Notes: a model not told the origin generated them from the letters alone. Counted from the stretch's first letter, positions 47,655 through 61,016 are shown. The stretch: DNA of 64,000 nucleotides from Lomentospora prolificans (GCA_029532625.1 JARFXM010000004.1:1-64000), one strand, 5' to 3'. Numbers and translations: made by a program.

Positions 47655-48945
47655 ACCTCCCTCAGCAATTCGGCGTCCACGCCGAGTATAGACGGAATTT
47701 ATAACTGGGTGAAGGAGGGACCACCGAAACGGGAAAAGGGCTGGCCCAACAGATGAAAGGGTGCAGGGACAGGGACGATGTTCATTTTGGTGTTTCAGCG
47801 CCCCTGTGAGCGGACACTGGCAATCGCACATGCGACACTCGCCCGCAGCTGGCCACTATTGACCAGTCATAACCAGTCATCATGTGATTTCAACCCATGC
47901 CTAGACCTCAACTTCATGCTTGCTCCAGGCGGCTCCATCTGGCGCTTTGAAGATTGTCACGTGCTTACAGATTTACATTGAAGACATGTCTGGACGATAT
48001 CTTGTCTGACATCATGTGTAGAGTTGCACCTACCACCCTCTAGAAGAGATATTCCTAGTTTACTAGCACTGTAGATTAAGCACCTGAAGAGGTAAATGGC
48101 AGGTTGTGATGCTATCTATAGTACTATTTAAGTGTGGGAGGTTGCTAGAGTGAATGTTTCAGCACTTTGTAGGTATCTTTGGATCTCTAACTCACATCAG
48201 ATTTCCATTGAAAGAATCATTCTTTACCTCCCTCAATGGATTTCCTTGTTCATCGGAAATCATGGGGCTAAATACACTGGTCTTAGTTTTGAAGTGTTAG
48301 TCTAGAGTAGGGTATTATCTATAAGGGCAGATAGATGGATTGGCGAGAGCCTAGCCTGGCAAAGTCACAGTGGCCAGCACTGTGATTACCCTACTGGCAA
48401 TATCCTGGCAATTCTGAGGAGAAGCATTAAAGAAAGCTTAAGTGATTATAATGACAATATGGCTTCATGCCCTGAATATGGACTCAACCATACACATAAC
48501 TAACCCATGAGGCCTAACTTGGAGTCAACTTTCTACTAGGATGCTTAGGTCCTCATAAGCAATGCCTTGACTGGCCTAGCGTAACTTTGTGTCTCGCACT
48601 TCTCAAGGATTAGTAGCTTCGGCTAGTTTAAGTCTAGCCAGCCATTCCATTGACGCTTCAGCCTGGTTAGCGTCCCCTGACATGTAGCCGAAACGTCGGT
48701 GTATGAAAATTTCATTTGCCGATCTTCAGTTCCCACCACGAGCCCACCCATCCATTACCCCACGGGGCGAGTCTGGGCCGCGTAACCCGATGGTTTGGAC
48801 CTGGGGTCTCTTGACTTCCCCACGGGGCTCAATAGATTGGTCTTCATGTATATGAATCGCGGCGCGCTCACTCGTTTGACGATACTGCCTCACCCAGCCG
48901 TGTTATGAATCGCATAATTAGCAGCTAATACGGATTTCGCTCGTC
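47655..48945. other. Intergenic, no supported gene
   Basis: Divergent promoter region between the flavokinase-like gene and the sugar transporter. 48000-48600 is somewhat AT-rich without a recognisable element. Confidence 0.5.
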
Positions 48946-50965
48946 ATGTTTTCCTTTGCAGCTTTGATCAACGTGCTTGGCGCGTCCTTGGCAGGTGAGC
49001 TCGGCGATCGACACAGTCTGGGCCTATAGAGAGAACGCTCTTCTAACGCATGAATGGCAGCCCTTGGCCTCGGACTGGACGTGGGCATGATCTCGGGCAC
49101 GTAAGCCTCCCACACCTGTTATACCAGACCTTGGCCAGCCAAGCCCACTAACCCAAGCCTCACGGTAGTCTCGTCCAACCCACTTTCCTTAGTTATTTCG
49201 ACAATCCGACGCCCTCCGAGACTGGCGCCGTCGTGGCTGCATTCAGTGCGGGAGGAGCTATTGGCGCATATGGATGTGCCATCGTCGCTGATCGATATGG
49301 CCGAGTCATCGGTCTCCTTACGGGAGCCATTGTCGCTGTTATCGGTGCTGCTCTCCAAGCCGGTGCTGTACATGTATGTTCCCTGTTGCCGTAGCCTCCT
49401 TTGCCTGACACCTAACCATGCTTCCCTAGATTGGCATGCTTATTGTCGGTCGGCTGGTGAACGGTATCGGCGCAGCACAACTCCTCGCCGTCTTCCCCGT
49501 GTATGCCTCCGAAGTGGCTCCTCCTTCAATCCGTGGAGCTCTAGGTGGCCTTCAGATGGTGAGTAAATCTGGAAAGTGGTTTCCATTGAACAACCGCGGT
49601 AATGATCTAACCTTTCCTGCAAAATAATAGTTGATGATTAATTGTGGTATTTTTATTGCAACGGCTGCTGGCTATGGTTTCGGCGTGCATTACGCCGACA
49701 CAAGGCAATGGTATGCAATCGCTATCGCTTCTTCTATTATTGCTGAATCCATACTGACAGTTCTTTCCGATCTCAGGCGCGGCCCTCTTGCGATCCAGGC
49801 TATCCCCGTAGCGCTTCTGATAATCGTCACATTCTTCCTCCCCGAATCGCCGCGTTGGCTCGTTTCAAAGGGCAAAGATGAAAAGGCCAGAGCTGTTCTC
49901 CAGAAGCTCCACCAAGGCTCAGCCACCGATGCCTTCATTGAAGGCGAGTTTACCGAAATCAAAGATCAGTTGCAGGCGGAGAAGGAAGCGTTCAAGCCTA
50001 CATGGATGGAGATTGCTCGCAAGCCGAGCTGGCGCAAGAGAGTCCTGCTAGTTTGCGGTCTCCAGATCTTTGGACAGCTTACGGGAGTCAACTGCGTCCA
50101 ATACTATGCTGGTGGGTAATAGTAATCCTTTGACTCGAGTTCAAGCCCATGCTTAAAGAAAGGGCGTTACTAACTTCCTACCCCAGCATCCATCTATCAG
50201 AAGCTGGGCTTCAGCATTTTTGATGCCCTCACTCTCAATCTAATCTATGGCGCAATGGGTTTGGTCTTCGCCATATTCTGGGTGATTAATATGGACAGGA
50301 TTCCTCGCATCCGAATCCTCATCCTGGCCGAGGTCATGATGGCTGCTGCCCTTCTAGTGCAATCAGTACTCTCCGCCGTCTACCAGGGCAAGGAAGATCC
50401 CTCGAAAAACGCCCTCAACGCCCAGGTGGCCATGTTTTTCGTGTTCAATCTCTTCTTCGTCGCTGTTGGGTAAGATGATCTGTCTAATATCCTATTCGTC
50501 ATGTAGCGGTTGCTAACATGTGTGAAAAAAGCATGTTGTCTTGGCTCATCCCCCCGGAAATGTGCCCAATGATTATTCGGGCGAAGACCAACTCGATCTC
50601 CGTCTCAGTCAATAATATTGCTGGCCTTGTCGTCGCCGAGGTATCGCCCATTGCCCTGGATGCGATTGGATTCAAATTCTTCTACGTATTCGTAGCTTGC
50701 GACTTGGTTGCTGCTCTGGTGTATTATTTCTTCTATCCTGAGTAAGTTAATACCTACAAGTACCTCCCATACTTCGGACCAGGCTTCCAGCCAGGAGCAG
50801 ACACTAACTCGACCTTGCAGGACCTCCAAGTTGACTCTCGAGGAGATTGATGTTCTCTTTGGAGATCAGATCGTCGAACATGTTCTGCAGGTCGATAACA
50901 ATAAGGCTTCGATTTTGCACTCCGAGCACGTGGATGAACACGTTAAGAGACAAGACGAAGCATAA
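48946..50965 (+). CDS. Sugar (hexose/polyol-type) MFS transporter
   Basis: Nine exons: 48946-48994, 49061-49100, 49169-49373, 49430-49558, 49631-49710, 49777-50111, 50187-50469, 50532-50741 and 50821-50965. All have GT-AG boundaries and join in frame to 491 aa. Sugar-porter signatures: LGLDVGMISG in TM1, DRYGR in loop 2, GRLVNGIGAAQLLAVFPVYA-type TM4, FFLPESPRWLVSKGK before the central loop, GQLTGVNCVQYYA in TM7, WLIPPEMCPMIIRAKT in TM10, and FYPETSKLTLEEIDVLF after TM12. Twelve membrane helices are expected. It is a proton-coupled sugar importer in the plasma membrane. The start is short but includes all of TM1. Confidence 0.9.
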
Positions 50966-51719
50966 GGGATACAGTTATCTAGGGGTATAGGATGCACCAC
51001 ATCTCGCGTGGCTAGCAGACGTCATGTGGCCGTGGGATTCCCACGGCCGGACTGGCGAGTGTAAATTCTTTTTGCGATGCAATATCTACGGGGGGTGTTC
51101 AGCAGATGACCACCAGAATATAATAGAGCACTTGGATTGAATAATACTTCGTTGTCTTGCGCGACCGACTCACGACCACTCATGTAGAGTGCAGAACAAC
51201 AATTTACTTTCTTTCCTCACGCACACACGGTATTAGGCGTTCAGTAATGAAGGTCACGGATCGATCAATGGATACAAGCCTCTAGATTCTAGGTTGAACG
51301 AGCAATACAACAACCGCTCCTCGCGTACTCGGCCGCCCGCCCTATATCTCCAACGGTACATTCGTGGCAACACTCAAGTCCCGATATAGGGACTGGGAAA
51401 TAGCCGTCGGTATCTGAAATACAGGCATTGTGTTTGGCCAGGCCTTCCCATTGATGACTGTCCGAAAAATAAAAGGCTATTAGTTCGGCAACTGCGATTT
51501 CGACTATTGGAAGCAGCGCTAGCGTGTTCACCCGATACGCCAGGTCGGCAGGCGTTTCTCCAGCATATTCGCGTCATTATCACGGAGTTGTGGGTAGACA
51601 TTGCGAAGCGGGCTCTCTTCGGAAACAGAGAAACAAATTGCGGCTAACACACACGCTCAGCTAAAATACTAATATTATCCTGACAGCTTGAACCGCCCTA
51701 GGAAGCATTCCATTCGACT
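50966..51719. other. Intergenic, nothing recognised
   Basis: Convergent 3' ends of the sugar transporter and the lactonase remnant. No motif or RNA gene. Confidence 0.5.
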
Positions 51720-52400
51720 TCATTCATCCCAAATCAGACAATTCGGCTCTCCCTGCACCGTTATATTGGCCAAGATTTCTCCAAAGGCACCCGATTCGAC
51801 GTCTCGCTCAAAAATGACTACGCGCGAGTTTGACTGCAGCCCCACAGCAGCGCGATCTCCCCTTTGATTGAAGACAAAATTCCGCGGGAAGCCACCGCCT
51901 GACGGCACGAGCTCCTGCAGGGCCAGGCTCCCGTTGGGTTGGATGGAGAAGGACGCGAGGGTGTCCCAATATTCCTCGATAGAGCTAGTGAACCTAAGAC
52001 TGGCATGGGGTGTGACTGTACCATTGCGGTTGGATACGACCAGGAAACGGTTGTCCGGCTGTGAAGCCCGCGATGTTAGCGAATGGCATTGGGGATATTA
52101 TTAGTCGCATTACCAACTTACCGAAACAGTAATCTCTGCAGGCCCGTTACCTTCCGGCACAACACCTCCGCCATAAGTGTTGGTGACGTCAACCTCGGTG
52201 AAGTTTAATCCGTCTTGCGTGTACGAGACTTTGTACGTGGTGAGCGCGCTCGTGATTTCAGCTACCAAGAAGAAGAATAGCGGGCTATACTCTCCAGAAC
52301 CAGAGGGTGACCAAAACGCGCCGTGTCTTGGACCTTCAATGCTGCCACAAGGGCAACGGCCAGAGAGAGGGACATCGCGTTTGTTAGAATGAAGGCGTAT
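51720..52400 (-). pseudogene. 5'-truncated lactonase-family beta-propeller gene
   Basis: Two exons are readable: from about 52400 to 52122, and 52058-51720, separated by a clean 63-base GT-AG intron. The frame gives GPRHGAFWSPSG, FFLVAEITSALTTYKVSYT, GGGVVPEGNGPAEITVS, then PDNRFLVVSNRNGT, SIEEYWDTLASFSIQPNGSL, GGGFPRNFVFNQRGDRAAVG and a terminal GEPNCLIWDE. These are the C-terminal blades of the 6-phosphogluconolactonase / muconate-cyclase-like family (usually ~400 aa). The first ~150-180 residues are missing and nothing upstream to 53.8 kb restores them. ATG codons near 52450 belong to a different frame. Either a truncated gene or a relic. Confidence 0.65.
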
Positions 52401-53862
52401 TTGGAACGATGAACCTGATGAAGCGAAGGAAAGAGCAGATAATGTCGCATATTGAGTGTTTATATACGTCTACAATGCTCGTTTCCTGTAAGGATTATGC
52501 TTACTTTCGGGCAAACTCCGCGCAGGGGATCTTCGACTTGACCAGTTGCTGACGTAGTTCCATTCCCGAGCTGTCCATTTACGCATGCATCAATTCCAGG
52601 TTGGGATATGTCTTTATCCCGAGTCGTTTGCCGAGTGGCTTCTGTAATACTAGCAACAAAAGTGTATTGGCAGGTTTATAATGTGCGCAGGCGCGGCGTC
52701 TATCTAAAACAATGGTCATTCATATCGGTTGTGTTCCAACCTGGGGTTGACGTTGGAGTTGCAGATGCAGATCCTGCTCATTCTGAGCAACCGCATGTAG
52801 CCAATATCCAATTCCGCTTTCTGCGTCGGGCTGGGTTAATACTTTCAACGTGCATCTTCCCCGCGTTTTAGTATCCAGTCCTCCCTCTCAACTCGTCGCG
52901 TCTAAGAATACCGGAGAGGGATGACAGCTTCGGCCACTGATAAGGACCCCTGGGGACGCTTCCCTTTTGCACTCGAGGGAGGGTTGAAGAGTTCCATATT
53001 GTGGTATATGTGTGAGTTAGCTTAAGAAAACCAGTGTTGCTGTGGGTATTATGTAGAGTTTGGCTACAGGCAGATAGAGGCTGCCAAGATATGCCGTGAT
53101 GTTGAAAACCGAGGGTTGGCTTTGCTTTGTTCCCTACCCTCGGCTGTTAGTGGGCAAATAGGCACATCTTGTATTTTGATCTTGCCCACTAGAACCATGG
53201 AATAAGCATATACACAAAAGAATAAAAAGAATTAGAGTCTTGACACCACTAATACTAGTACGAACATGAAAGCAACGGGTGGGTTCGTGTGGGGAAGCCC
53301 ACACCCCCGGCGCGAATGGAGTAGTTCTGGTTTAGGCTCGGCCCCGTGCTGCTTCGCAAACCCTACGATCCTTGGCCAGCTATAAAGCAGTCTGCGTGCT
53401 GCTCGGGGCTAGACGACAGTTTGGCTTGCCGGCAGTTTGTGGAGTCCAGATGCCGGTGGAGTCATGTACCGGCCATTGACGTCCGTTGCCGGTCAATTCC
53501 TAAGCATTTGCCGATTACCGCTCAGTTGCCGATGCTTTGCCTCGCGTAGATGCTGGCGAGTCTAGTACTAAGAATCTAGAGGAACAACTAACTACATATT
53601 ACGTGGAAAATATCGCACCAAACTAGGTGCGGACCTCACGGGGTGCGTGAGCAATGCGGCTCCCTATAGGCCAGGGTACCAATCCTCATGGAAGATGGGT
53701 CAGATCGCAGTTTAACGCAATGTATAAACTTTCTTATCCCGAACTCAATAGATTATTATAATTTACATTCAATTAGCTTGGATGTTAATCTATGCGCCAG
53801 ACACACACACACAAAAAAAAAAAAAACCATCATCTAAGGGATGCATCTAATCGTCTTTAGCC
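52401..53862. other. Intergenic, no supported gene
   Basis: About 1.4 kb without recognisable coding sequence. Several short GCCGG-containing stretches occur near 53420-53530, and there is a poly-A run near 53813-53826. Confidence 0.5.
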
Positions 53863-55858
53863 CTACGAGGCTTGGTGCAGAGTGATCTTCATCTTGACGG
53901 GCTCAGAAGGACCGGCGGTGATATAGAACGATTGGTACGCATGGACACCTATTACCGTATCCATGTCAGACTGCGGAAGCTTCGGTTCTTTAGAAGGCCT
54001 GTGGTCCCGCAGCTCAAAGTCGAACCAACGCGCGGTCATCAGCAAGGCGATGCGCATCTCGTCCATGGCAAGGGTCTGGCCCATGCATGACCGTAGACCC
54101 CTCTCGAACGGCCGGTAACCATTTCGAGGGTAGGACGGGTTGGCTTCCATGAATCGATCGGGGTTGAACTTCTTGGGCTCGGGGAAGATGTTGGGATCGA
54201 GGTGCATGGTGTGGGCGCAGACGCCGACGGTGTGGTCCTTGATGGGGTATTTCTCGCCGTTGCATTCGAGAAATTCACTGGGTTAATAATCGTTAGAGGC
54301 AGTGATCACTTAGATCGCAGCGCGCTATTACGAGAGGCAATCGTGACGACACCGGGAGACGGTTGACTTACACGCCAGGAGGAGGATCGCGGATGATGAA
54401 GGCGATGGGAAAGAGGCGCAAGGTCTCATATATGACTGCAGTCGTATATTTCATGACCTTGAGCAGGGAGGGATTTTCCCGAATGATTTCGAGGGTCTTG
54501 TCAAACGACTTGTCAAAGAGGCGGTCATGTTCTTCGCGAAGTTTAGCGAGGGTCTCTGGGAAAGCTCCGAGGAGCATGTAAGCATACTATCTTGCTCGTC
54601 AGTACACAGCCCCTCTCGGGATAGCCAGCGTCGGGTTCATTGCATACGCTTGTAGTGTCCATGGTGGTTCCGAAACCGGCGGCCATGAAGCCAAAGGCAC
54701 TAGTTAACAACAACACATTAGTAACTTAAAAAGTATCACAAAAAATCAGCTCTTCCGCTGCGTGGCTCGAGTGGGCATGTATTACTTTTCGGCAATCGTT
54801 GTCAGCGCAGCTTTGCTCAGCGGCAGGCCAGCCTCTACATGAGGGGCAAGCATGCGATCGACGATGCTCGCGGCGGTGGCGCGGTTGGGCACAATCTTCT
54901 TCTCACGCAGCTCGTCGAAGCGGGGGGTGACGTAGGACGCAATGTCCTTGCGGAACTTGTGCGAGATGTTGCGCTCTTGCCACTTGGCGCGGAGCAGTGT
55001 AAAGGGGTTCTTCTCGCCGCCGGAGATGATGGACATGGCGTCGCTGAGGGCGTGCATCTGGTCGTACAAGTCGGTGTTTCCGCCTTGGGTATCGAAGCGG
55101 CGGCCGAGGAAGATTCTGGTGACGACCTCGAAGGGGAATTTTCCGAATTCGTAGCCAAAGTTCTCGCAGACTTTTCCGGATTCCGCCATGGCCTTGAGGC
55201 GATTGTGCAGGGCCAAGGCTTCGTCAACGATGATGTCGTTGTAGGACCGCACGGCGGCTGGAGTCAGGCCGGGGGCAATCACATGGTGGAGCTCTTTCCA
55301 TGTTTGACCGTTGGTGCTTTCGATGAAGGATCTGCCAATGTTCTTGGAGAAATGGTCGGAGACGAGGGAGGACTGGGGGTAGGCATTGACGGTGGTGGGG
55401 ATCGCGGAGGCATCGGGGTCGGTGACGATGACGAACTTGGGGCCGACGGGCCAGAGGTCGAGGTACCAGACGTCGGGGAGGTTGTGTTTCTGTTTTATGT
55501 GGGTGAGGGCGGCTTGAAGATAGGGCCGTTTCGGAAACAACTCGAGGTTCTCGCCAAAGAGCTTCAAGTGACCCCAGAGTAGCGAATGCGGCGGGCATGG
55601 CTGAATTAAACGCGAAAGTAGGAAAAAAAGGAGAAAAAAGTTAGCGCGTGTGGGAAGAGAGGGGAGCAAGTAGCCAGCCACATCAGATCAGCCATGGCCA
55701 GTGCAATTCGGTCGCCGCTGGACCTTAGTATTAGTACTTACCTTGTCATTGTAAAAACGACGATGGGCGACGAGCTTGACGATAAAGTAGCCCAGCAACG
55801 TCGCGACACCGCCGGCCACGAGCCACGGCGTACCGATGTCATTCAACGCTATTACCAT
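53863..55858 (-). CDS. Cytochrome P450 monooxygenase
   Basis: Exons 55858-55742, 55600-54786, 54699-54648, 54586-54372 and 54277-53863 give 537 aa. An N-terminal membrane anchor (WLVAGGVATLLGYFIVKLVA) holds it in the ER. The I-helix reads FMAAGFGTTMDTTS (AGxxTT-type oxygen-binding motif). The K-helix ExxR is ETLR. A PERF-like stretch is FNPDRF. The haem loop is PFERGLRSCMGQ with Cys ~464 as iron ligand. Overall style resembles sterigmatocystin/aflatoxin StcS-AflN-like P450s, but the exact family cannot be fixed. All five exons join without frame loss. No neighbouring polyketide or terpene synthase is visible, so the substrate is unknown. Confidence 0.92.
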
Positions 55859-57129
55859 CTTGTGGCGGTGAATTTTCGCTGGGGGAAGAGGGAATTGTCA
55901 GACGCCGAAGCTGGCTGGTGTTCCGCAACAGCTGCGAACCAAGAGAGCGGGGAGCTCACTTCTTTATGACAAAGCCAGACAGCCTGGCACGGGCTGGGAT
56001 GGACATGGTTGGGGAAAGTGCTGCACCAAGACAGCGGCGAGGGTTTGGTTCAGGCCGGGCAGTGTTCTGAACGGCCAGCCACTTTGAGCACTGAGGGGCT
56101 GGCTCGTCCAACCAAAAGAGGGAGGGCCCGGCCCTGACCCCTGACTGGGCTGGCCCGCGATGGCCTGGCCACTGAGGATTCTCGGCTGCCTTGGAAGGAT
56201 CGAATTAGTGCTTACACGGAGATGAAGAAGCCAGGCGGTCCAGTTGGCCGAATTCCCGCCCACTGGCGATTGGTTCGTTTCTGTCGATTGGAAGGAAGGG
56301 TCAGCCAGCGAGTCGGGAAAGCACGGGCATGCAATGTCAGCCACAGAGCCAGCCAGCAGCCAAAGGATCTTCGAAACGCGACGAGAGTGTGGGAAGAATT
56401 GGTGCAAGCGCTTATGGCAAACAGAAAACTGGCTGTGATTGTATGACGGACGGAAATACCGGCTGCGTGAGGGAAAAATCAAACGCGCGCTGGCGAGGGA
56501 AAGCGCGATCATCTGGAGGTGCCAGTCGCGCAGATGATCAATCCGGATTGAGCTAATGTTAAGAAGAGCTACTTTTAGGCGTGGGGGCCAGCATCCACAC
56601 AGATAGCAGACAGCTAGCCAGCCCTACGAAACGCCACTGCAGATGCTCGCTGGCCAGCGTTGGACCAGTCGGAGGCCCAAATGGATTGACTGATCAAATC
56701 AATTTGATCAATTTGATCCCTGGTGGGCGCTGGCGAGCGGAATGGGCGGCAGGCCAGCGGTTCATTCAGAACCAATATTACATGGCAGCGAGAAAAAAAA
56801 AAATATACTTTATCGCACGCTGCCATTGCTTACCTGCATGAGTGAACCAGCCTCTTCCCACAAGGAGAATAGTGCCTTTGTCGTAACGGGTTTCCCCCCA
56901 AAGCCTGTCCGCCATTTTGCCCATCTCGAGAGCGAGTCGTATGGCTTCCAAAGTGTTTTGGGTCTGGAATACTATTCAAGATATATCTAGAAGATATCTT
57001 TTTTTCTCCAGGGCGGTAATATTTCAACAGACAATTCATAATACTTGACTCCGTACGCCGGGGGATAATGCGGAGGAGAGAGGAGGGAGAGTCAATCCTC
57101 AGGGGAGTTTCAACATTATAGCTAATATT
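55859..57129. other. Intergenic, no supported gene
   Basis: GC-rich with repeated GGCCAGCC/GCTGGCC words between 55970 and 56770. ORFs on both strands have low-complexity composition and no recognisable domain. Confidence 0.5.
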
Positions 57130-59170
57130 TTTTACACGATTTTATCAAGTGGCTGCCAACACAGGAGACGGCTTTCCAACCATAGCAAACCATAGCATAC
57201 TTGAATACACGAGGAACTAGTTAGAGCGGTAATACCAATACGTACATCTGGATCAGCCAATCGCAAGGCCATGAGGATGTGCTCGCTGATGAAGATGGTG
57301 ATTGGCATCGCGCACCACGCGCCTCCAGCCACGCCGCGTGTGCCGTAGAGGTGCACGACGGCGCCGGTTGAGAGGCTTCCCATCCAGGTTAAGAACTCGA
57401 GAGAGCTGATCCACGGGCCAATACCATTCGTACGAACGGGCCCGGGGTGCTGATGCTCCGTGGTGATTTTGAAAAAGTCCGTTCTCTTGATGAAGAAGCC
57501 TACGGGGAGGAGGGGTCAGACCGGAGAGAAGAGAGCCAAGTAACCGAACGCCAGAGCGATTTCGGCAATGTCGTCTTGGAACTTGTAGATTTCAAGCATG
57601 GCTTGGTTCCGTGCGGTGATGAGAAACTCGGCCTCTTCGGGGTCGTCGTGAAGGATCAATGCTCCGGCAGTGTCTCGGGCGGACTTGCTTTGGTAGTCGT
57701 GGTACCAGCGCTGGGCCTTGCGCTTGATCACTGGCAGAATGTCTTCCTCGAAACAAGGCAGAAAAGTCTGACCGGTGACTGTCAATGCAATGACTTTGGT
57801 GCGTAATCTGTGTGGGTCTACGTTGAAAGAGCGGTTCATGGTAGGATACTTTTTGTCCGATTATGCCAGTTATCGCACTCGTCTCGCCTTTTCAAGTTTT
57901 GGCTTTGGTACAATATCTTTCCCAAAGGGAACGTAGATAAAGGCAGTGATAAGGATGGGGAGGTATTAGTTTGGTATGATCATGAAAACAAAGGTCTTTT
58001 GTGTGGGGGACATGTCGTAGTTGTGGGCTGTTCTATGGTTTTCGAATCCGGTCAACGCCGTGGCGACAGCCTCGAGATATTAGTTGTTTACATAGGGGAT
58101 AATAACGGCGAATAAAATCGCCGGGATGTATTCCTACGCATAATAAGTACAGAGTCAACATGCCAAAAAGGGCCACGCATCACAACGTCTTCAAACGGGC
58201 CGTTGTAGCTCTCCGAAACCAGGGCTTCGAGGGCCAGCGAAATCAGCGAGCATCAATGCACTGAGGACCGCGACGGCGAAGAGAATAAACGGAATCTTTA
58301 GTAGCTGGTGGGCAGCTTTCTTCCACTTAGGAGCATAATAATATCTTGTTCGGCCTGCCTTGTCGACAAGAATCTTTTCCCATCTGAACTGGGGTTCGTG
58401 TGACCTTGACTGTCCCAATGCCCCTTACCCTTCCACCTTATGCTAAGGCCAACCTCTTGTATCTTCCAAGGTTCCATATAAAAGGAAACACCAGACGCAG
58501 GGAACGATAATACCGTAGGTAACAGAGGAATACCTGGGAACCCACTTCCACGCCATCAGGCCAGTCACGGCAGAGAAAGCGAGAAACACGACGTAAGCTT
58601 GGATAAAGGCAAAGTAGATGGCTACCTTGGAGCCAAATAGGTTGCGGATCTGGTCGAGATCCTCGGCGATGAGAAGGAGACGTATGCTCCGGTGCTTCAT
58701 AAGAGTAGAGTTGGTCGCTTCGTTATGTAGCGGAAAGACAGCTTTTGACCCGTTCCCACTCAGCCCACTCGAGAGTGATCCCAGCACCACCCAGAGCCTT
58801 GGGCCGGTTGACAAAGGGATAGACGGAAAGGCGTCCTCGGCTTCGAAGCCATCGTGGCCAATGCTGTCCTTGACACCTTCAGGATGGGTCTGGACCACGC
58901 CGTACAACCAGTCCTTTACTCTGTCTTGGCCCGTTAATAACAACTGAGCGGAAGGTCAACTGTGCCGGAGGGGCGGGCTGACCCGAGAGTTGTAGACGGT
59001 GGTCTGCAAGAGCTCTTGAGGAGCTTTGACGAAAACGAGTAGGGTTTCGTCGAAGCCGGCCCGCACCTCGGTCTGCAGCCCGACCGATGCGAGGTCTTGG
59101 ACGAGGGTGGCGACCTCTTTCGCCGCCCTATCCGTGTCTGCTTTTGGGTTAGTTGAATACAGGCCCAGCG
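57130..59170 (-). pseudogene. Anoctamin/TMEM16 (Ist2-like) channel/scramblase pseudogene
   Basis: Homology runs the full length in order but across frames: DLASVGLQTEVRAGFDETLL (~59100), VKDWLYGVVQTHPEG (~58915), LIAEDLDQIRNLFGSKVAIY (~58660), WKIQEVGLSIRW (~58460), VDKAGRTRYYYAPKWKK (~58360), ALTGFENHRT (~58050), YLPILITAFIYVPFGKDIVP (~57960), IALTVTGQ (~57790), SLEFLTWMGSLSTGAVV (~57390). Frameshifts occur near 58945, 58480 and 58420. An in-frame TAA precedes the YLPIL block, and the stretch 58100-58190 is not readable. Intact fungal members are ~700-aa, ten-helix plasma-membrane/ER proteins. The breaks fall inside conserved blocks, which argues against missed introns. Confidence 0.8.
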
Positions 59171-61016
59171 ACAGCTAGGCAAGTCTTGTCTCCTTTATTC
59201 TAAGCCAGTCAAGGGTATTGTGCACTACATTGCGCATGGCTAGTCGTCTTAAACCACGGCTGGGAAACACTGAGACAATTCTGAGAGGAGCTGCGATGCC
59301 TTGGTCGTAGCAATGCTGTTGCACTCAACTTCTGTCTAGCTTATGCTTGGCAAGTTATCATGAAATATTTCTCTTCTTTCTCCCCTCCTTGCCCTTTTTT
59401 AACCTTCCGTTTTACTTATTTATTTACACATTTATTTTATTTTATGTATTTTATTTTTAATTTTAATTTTATTTTAGGTTAGCGCATCGTCGATTGGATC
59501 AGAGAATCCACCAGGGGGGACTCGCAGTCGAATGTAATAGTGAGAAGGGTATCGACTTCTCACGATGGCTGACACGGGATTGGGACAGACGTGAGCTCAG
59601 TGAGAGTGATCAAATGCGGCCATGCCGTAATAAAGAAAAAAAAAAATAAAAGGTAACCGGAAAGTATAAGAGATCCGGCAAGGATGAAATTATATAATCA
59701 AGGGTCAATTCTTGCTTGACAGTACCAAAATGCAGCTCGTCTCAGCTTCTATGGGTGTTCATCCTATCAAGTACGGAGCCTCTCCTCCACAGACTGATCG
59801 ACAGATCCTCAGAACAACCGACCACAAAATCTGCCGAGCCCTTGATTTGGCCCTCCGGCAGATAAACCGGCAAGTGCAATCGGGATTTGTAGAGGGAACC
59901 GCACATTCTGGAACCCCAGCTGAGGAGACAAGCAATTGCCCGTCGACAGCATGGTTGGATCTCTGCCTTATCGCTGAGCCTCCGCAATGGCTTCGCTTGG
60001 GAGGTCTGACGTCTGTGTGCGCTTGTGCAGCCGGTGCGGCGCGAGCGTGCAAGCGGATTGCTGGCTCCTTTGTTCCTCCCGTGGTCTGAAGGTGATGCAC
60101 TGGACCTGGCTGGCTTGCGTGGCTCGAGGTAACATGACTAAGCTAGCATATCCAAAGGCGACAGTAGTAAATTTTTTGCTGGTGCGCATGTACCATAGAT
60201 GGAACAAGGGATCTTATGCATTCTTCGAGCCCTGTGTCTGCGGTGCGTCTGCGAACCTCGATCCCTTTGGGAGTAACCTCAGATCTCGAGTCTAGACCCA
60301 TCAATTAAGGCAGTCAAAGTTTCGAGAAGGGCAAGATGGCAAAGATTAGCGAGGTGCACGTGACCGGCTGCAAGGCGCGGAAGCGATTTCGTAACGCCGC
60401 AAGAGGAAAAATAACGAGGGTCGGTCTCAGATTTGAAGAGACTTGGCCCAATCTGCGTTTCAAATCGGTGGACCTCAGTCGACGGGCCCAGACCCTCAAT
60501 CCTGGACGAAACCCTGAGCGCCCATGAATCGAGCCATGTACAGGGGCTTCTGGGGCCAGGCTCATCGTTGCATTACCGCCCTCGTCTCCCCATTTTCAGA
60601 ATGATGAGAATGCCTTCGTTTCAAAATTCTCCGAGACTGGATTGGGCCCTTGGCCAGCCAAATGAGCCAACATCAGGGAGCGCTTGGCAATCAAGGGGCT
60701 AAAACCCATCGTCTGGCCTGCCCACGATACTAATACGGCGCTCGCCCAACACACCACGATTTACGCAAGTGGGTTTGCTTCTTTTGTTCTTTTCTTTCTT
60801 CTTGGGTCTTCTTCTCCTTTTTGTTGGACCAAACCTCGAATTCGAAGAGAGAATTACTGCTTGCTTCCAAACCGCTTCACTGCAGGTCAGGTTCCATTCA
60901 CAGACTCGCTGGTCGACGCAATTCTTAATTAAATTTCTTCCGCTTTACATCTATATATTTGTGTGCTCTCTCTCGCCGTCTCCCGCATCGCCTTTTCTTA
61001 CATATCAGCCGCAATC
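59171..61016. other. Intergenic, no supported gene
   Basis: Contains a TTTTA/TTTAA low-complexity stretch at about 59395-59478. Several short ORFs on both strands lack recognisable domains. 60770-61010 is the pyrimidine-rich promoter and leader of the next gene. Confidence 0.5.

Noticed and set aside
54839..55582. 247-aa + strand ORF overlapping the P450
   Set aside because: Antisense shadow of exon 2 of the P450, which has all family motifs.
26306..55858. A single secondary-metabolite cluster containing the FMO, MFS, P450 and MpaB-type genes
   Set aside because: The genes are spread over 30 kb with unrelated genes and pseudogenes between, and no backbone synthase or cluster transcription factor is visible.
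59712..60700. Several + and - ORFs of 60-125 aa
   Set aside because: Mutually overlapping, no domain, no splice or promoter support.
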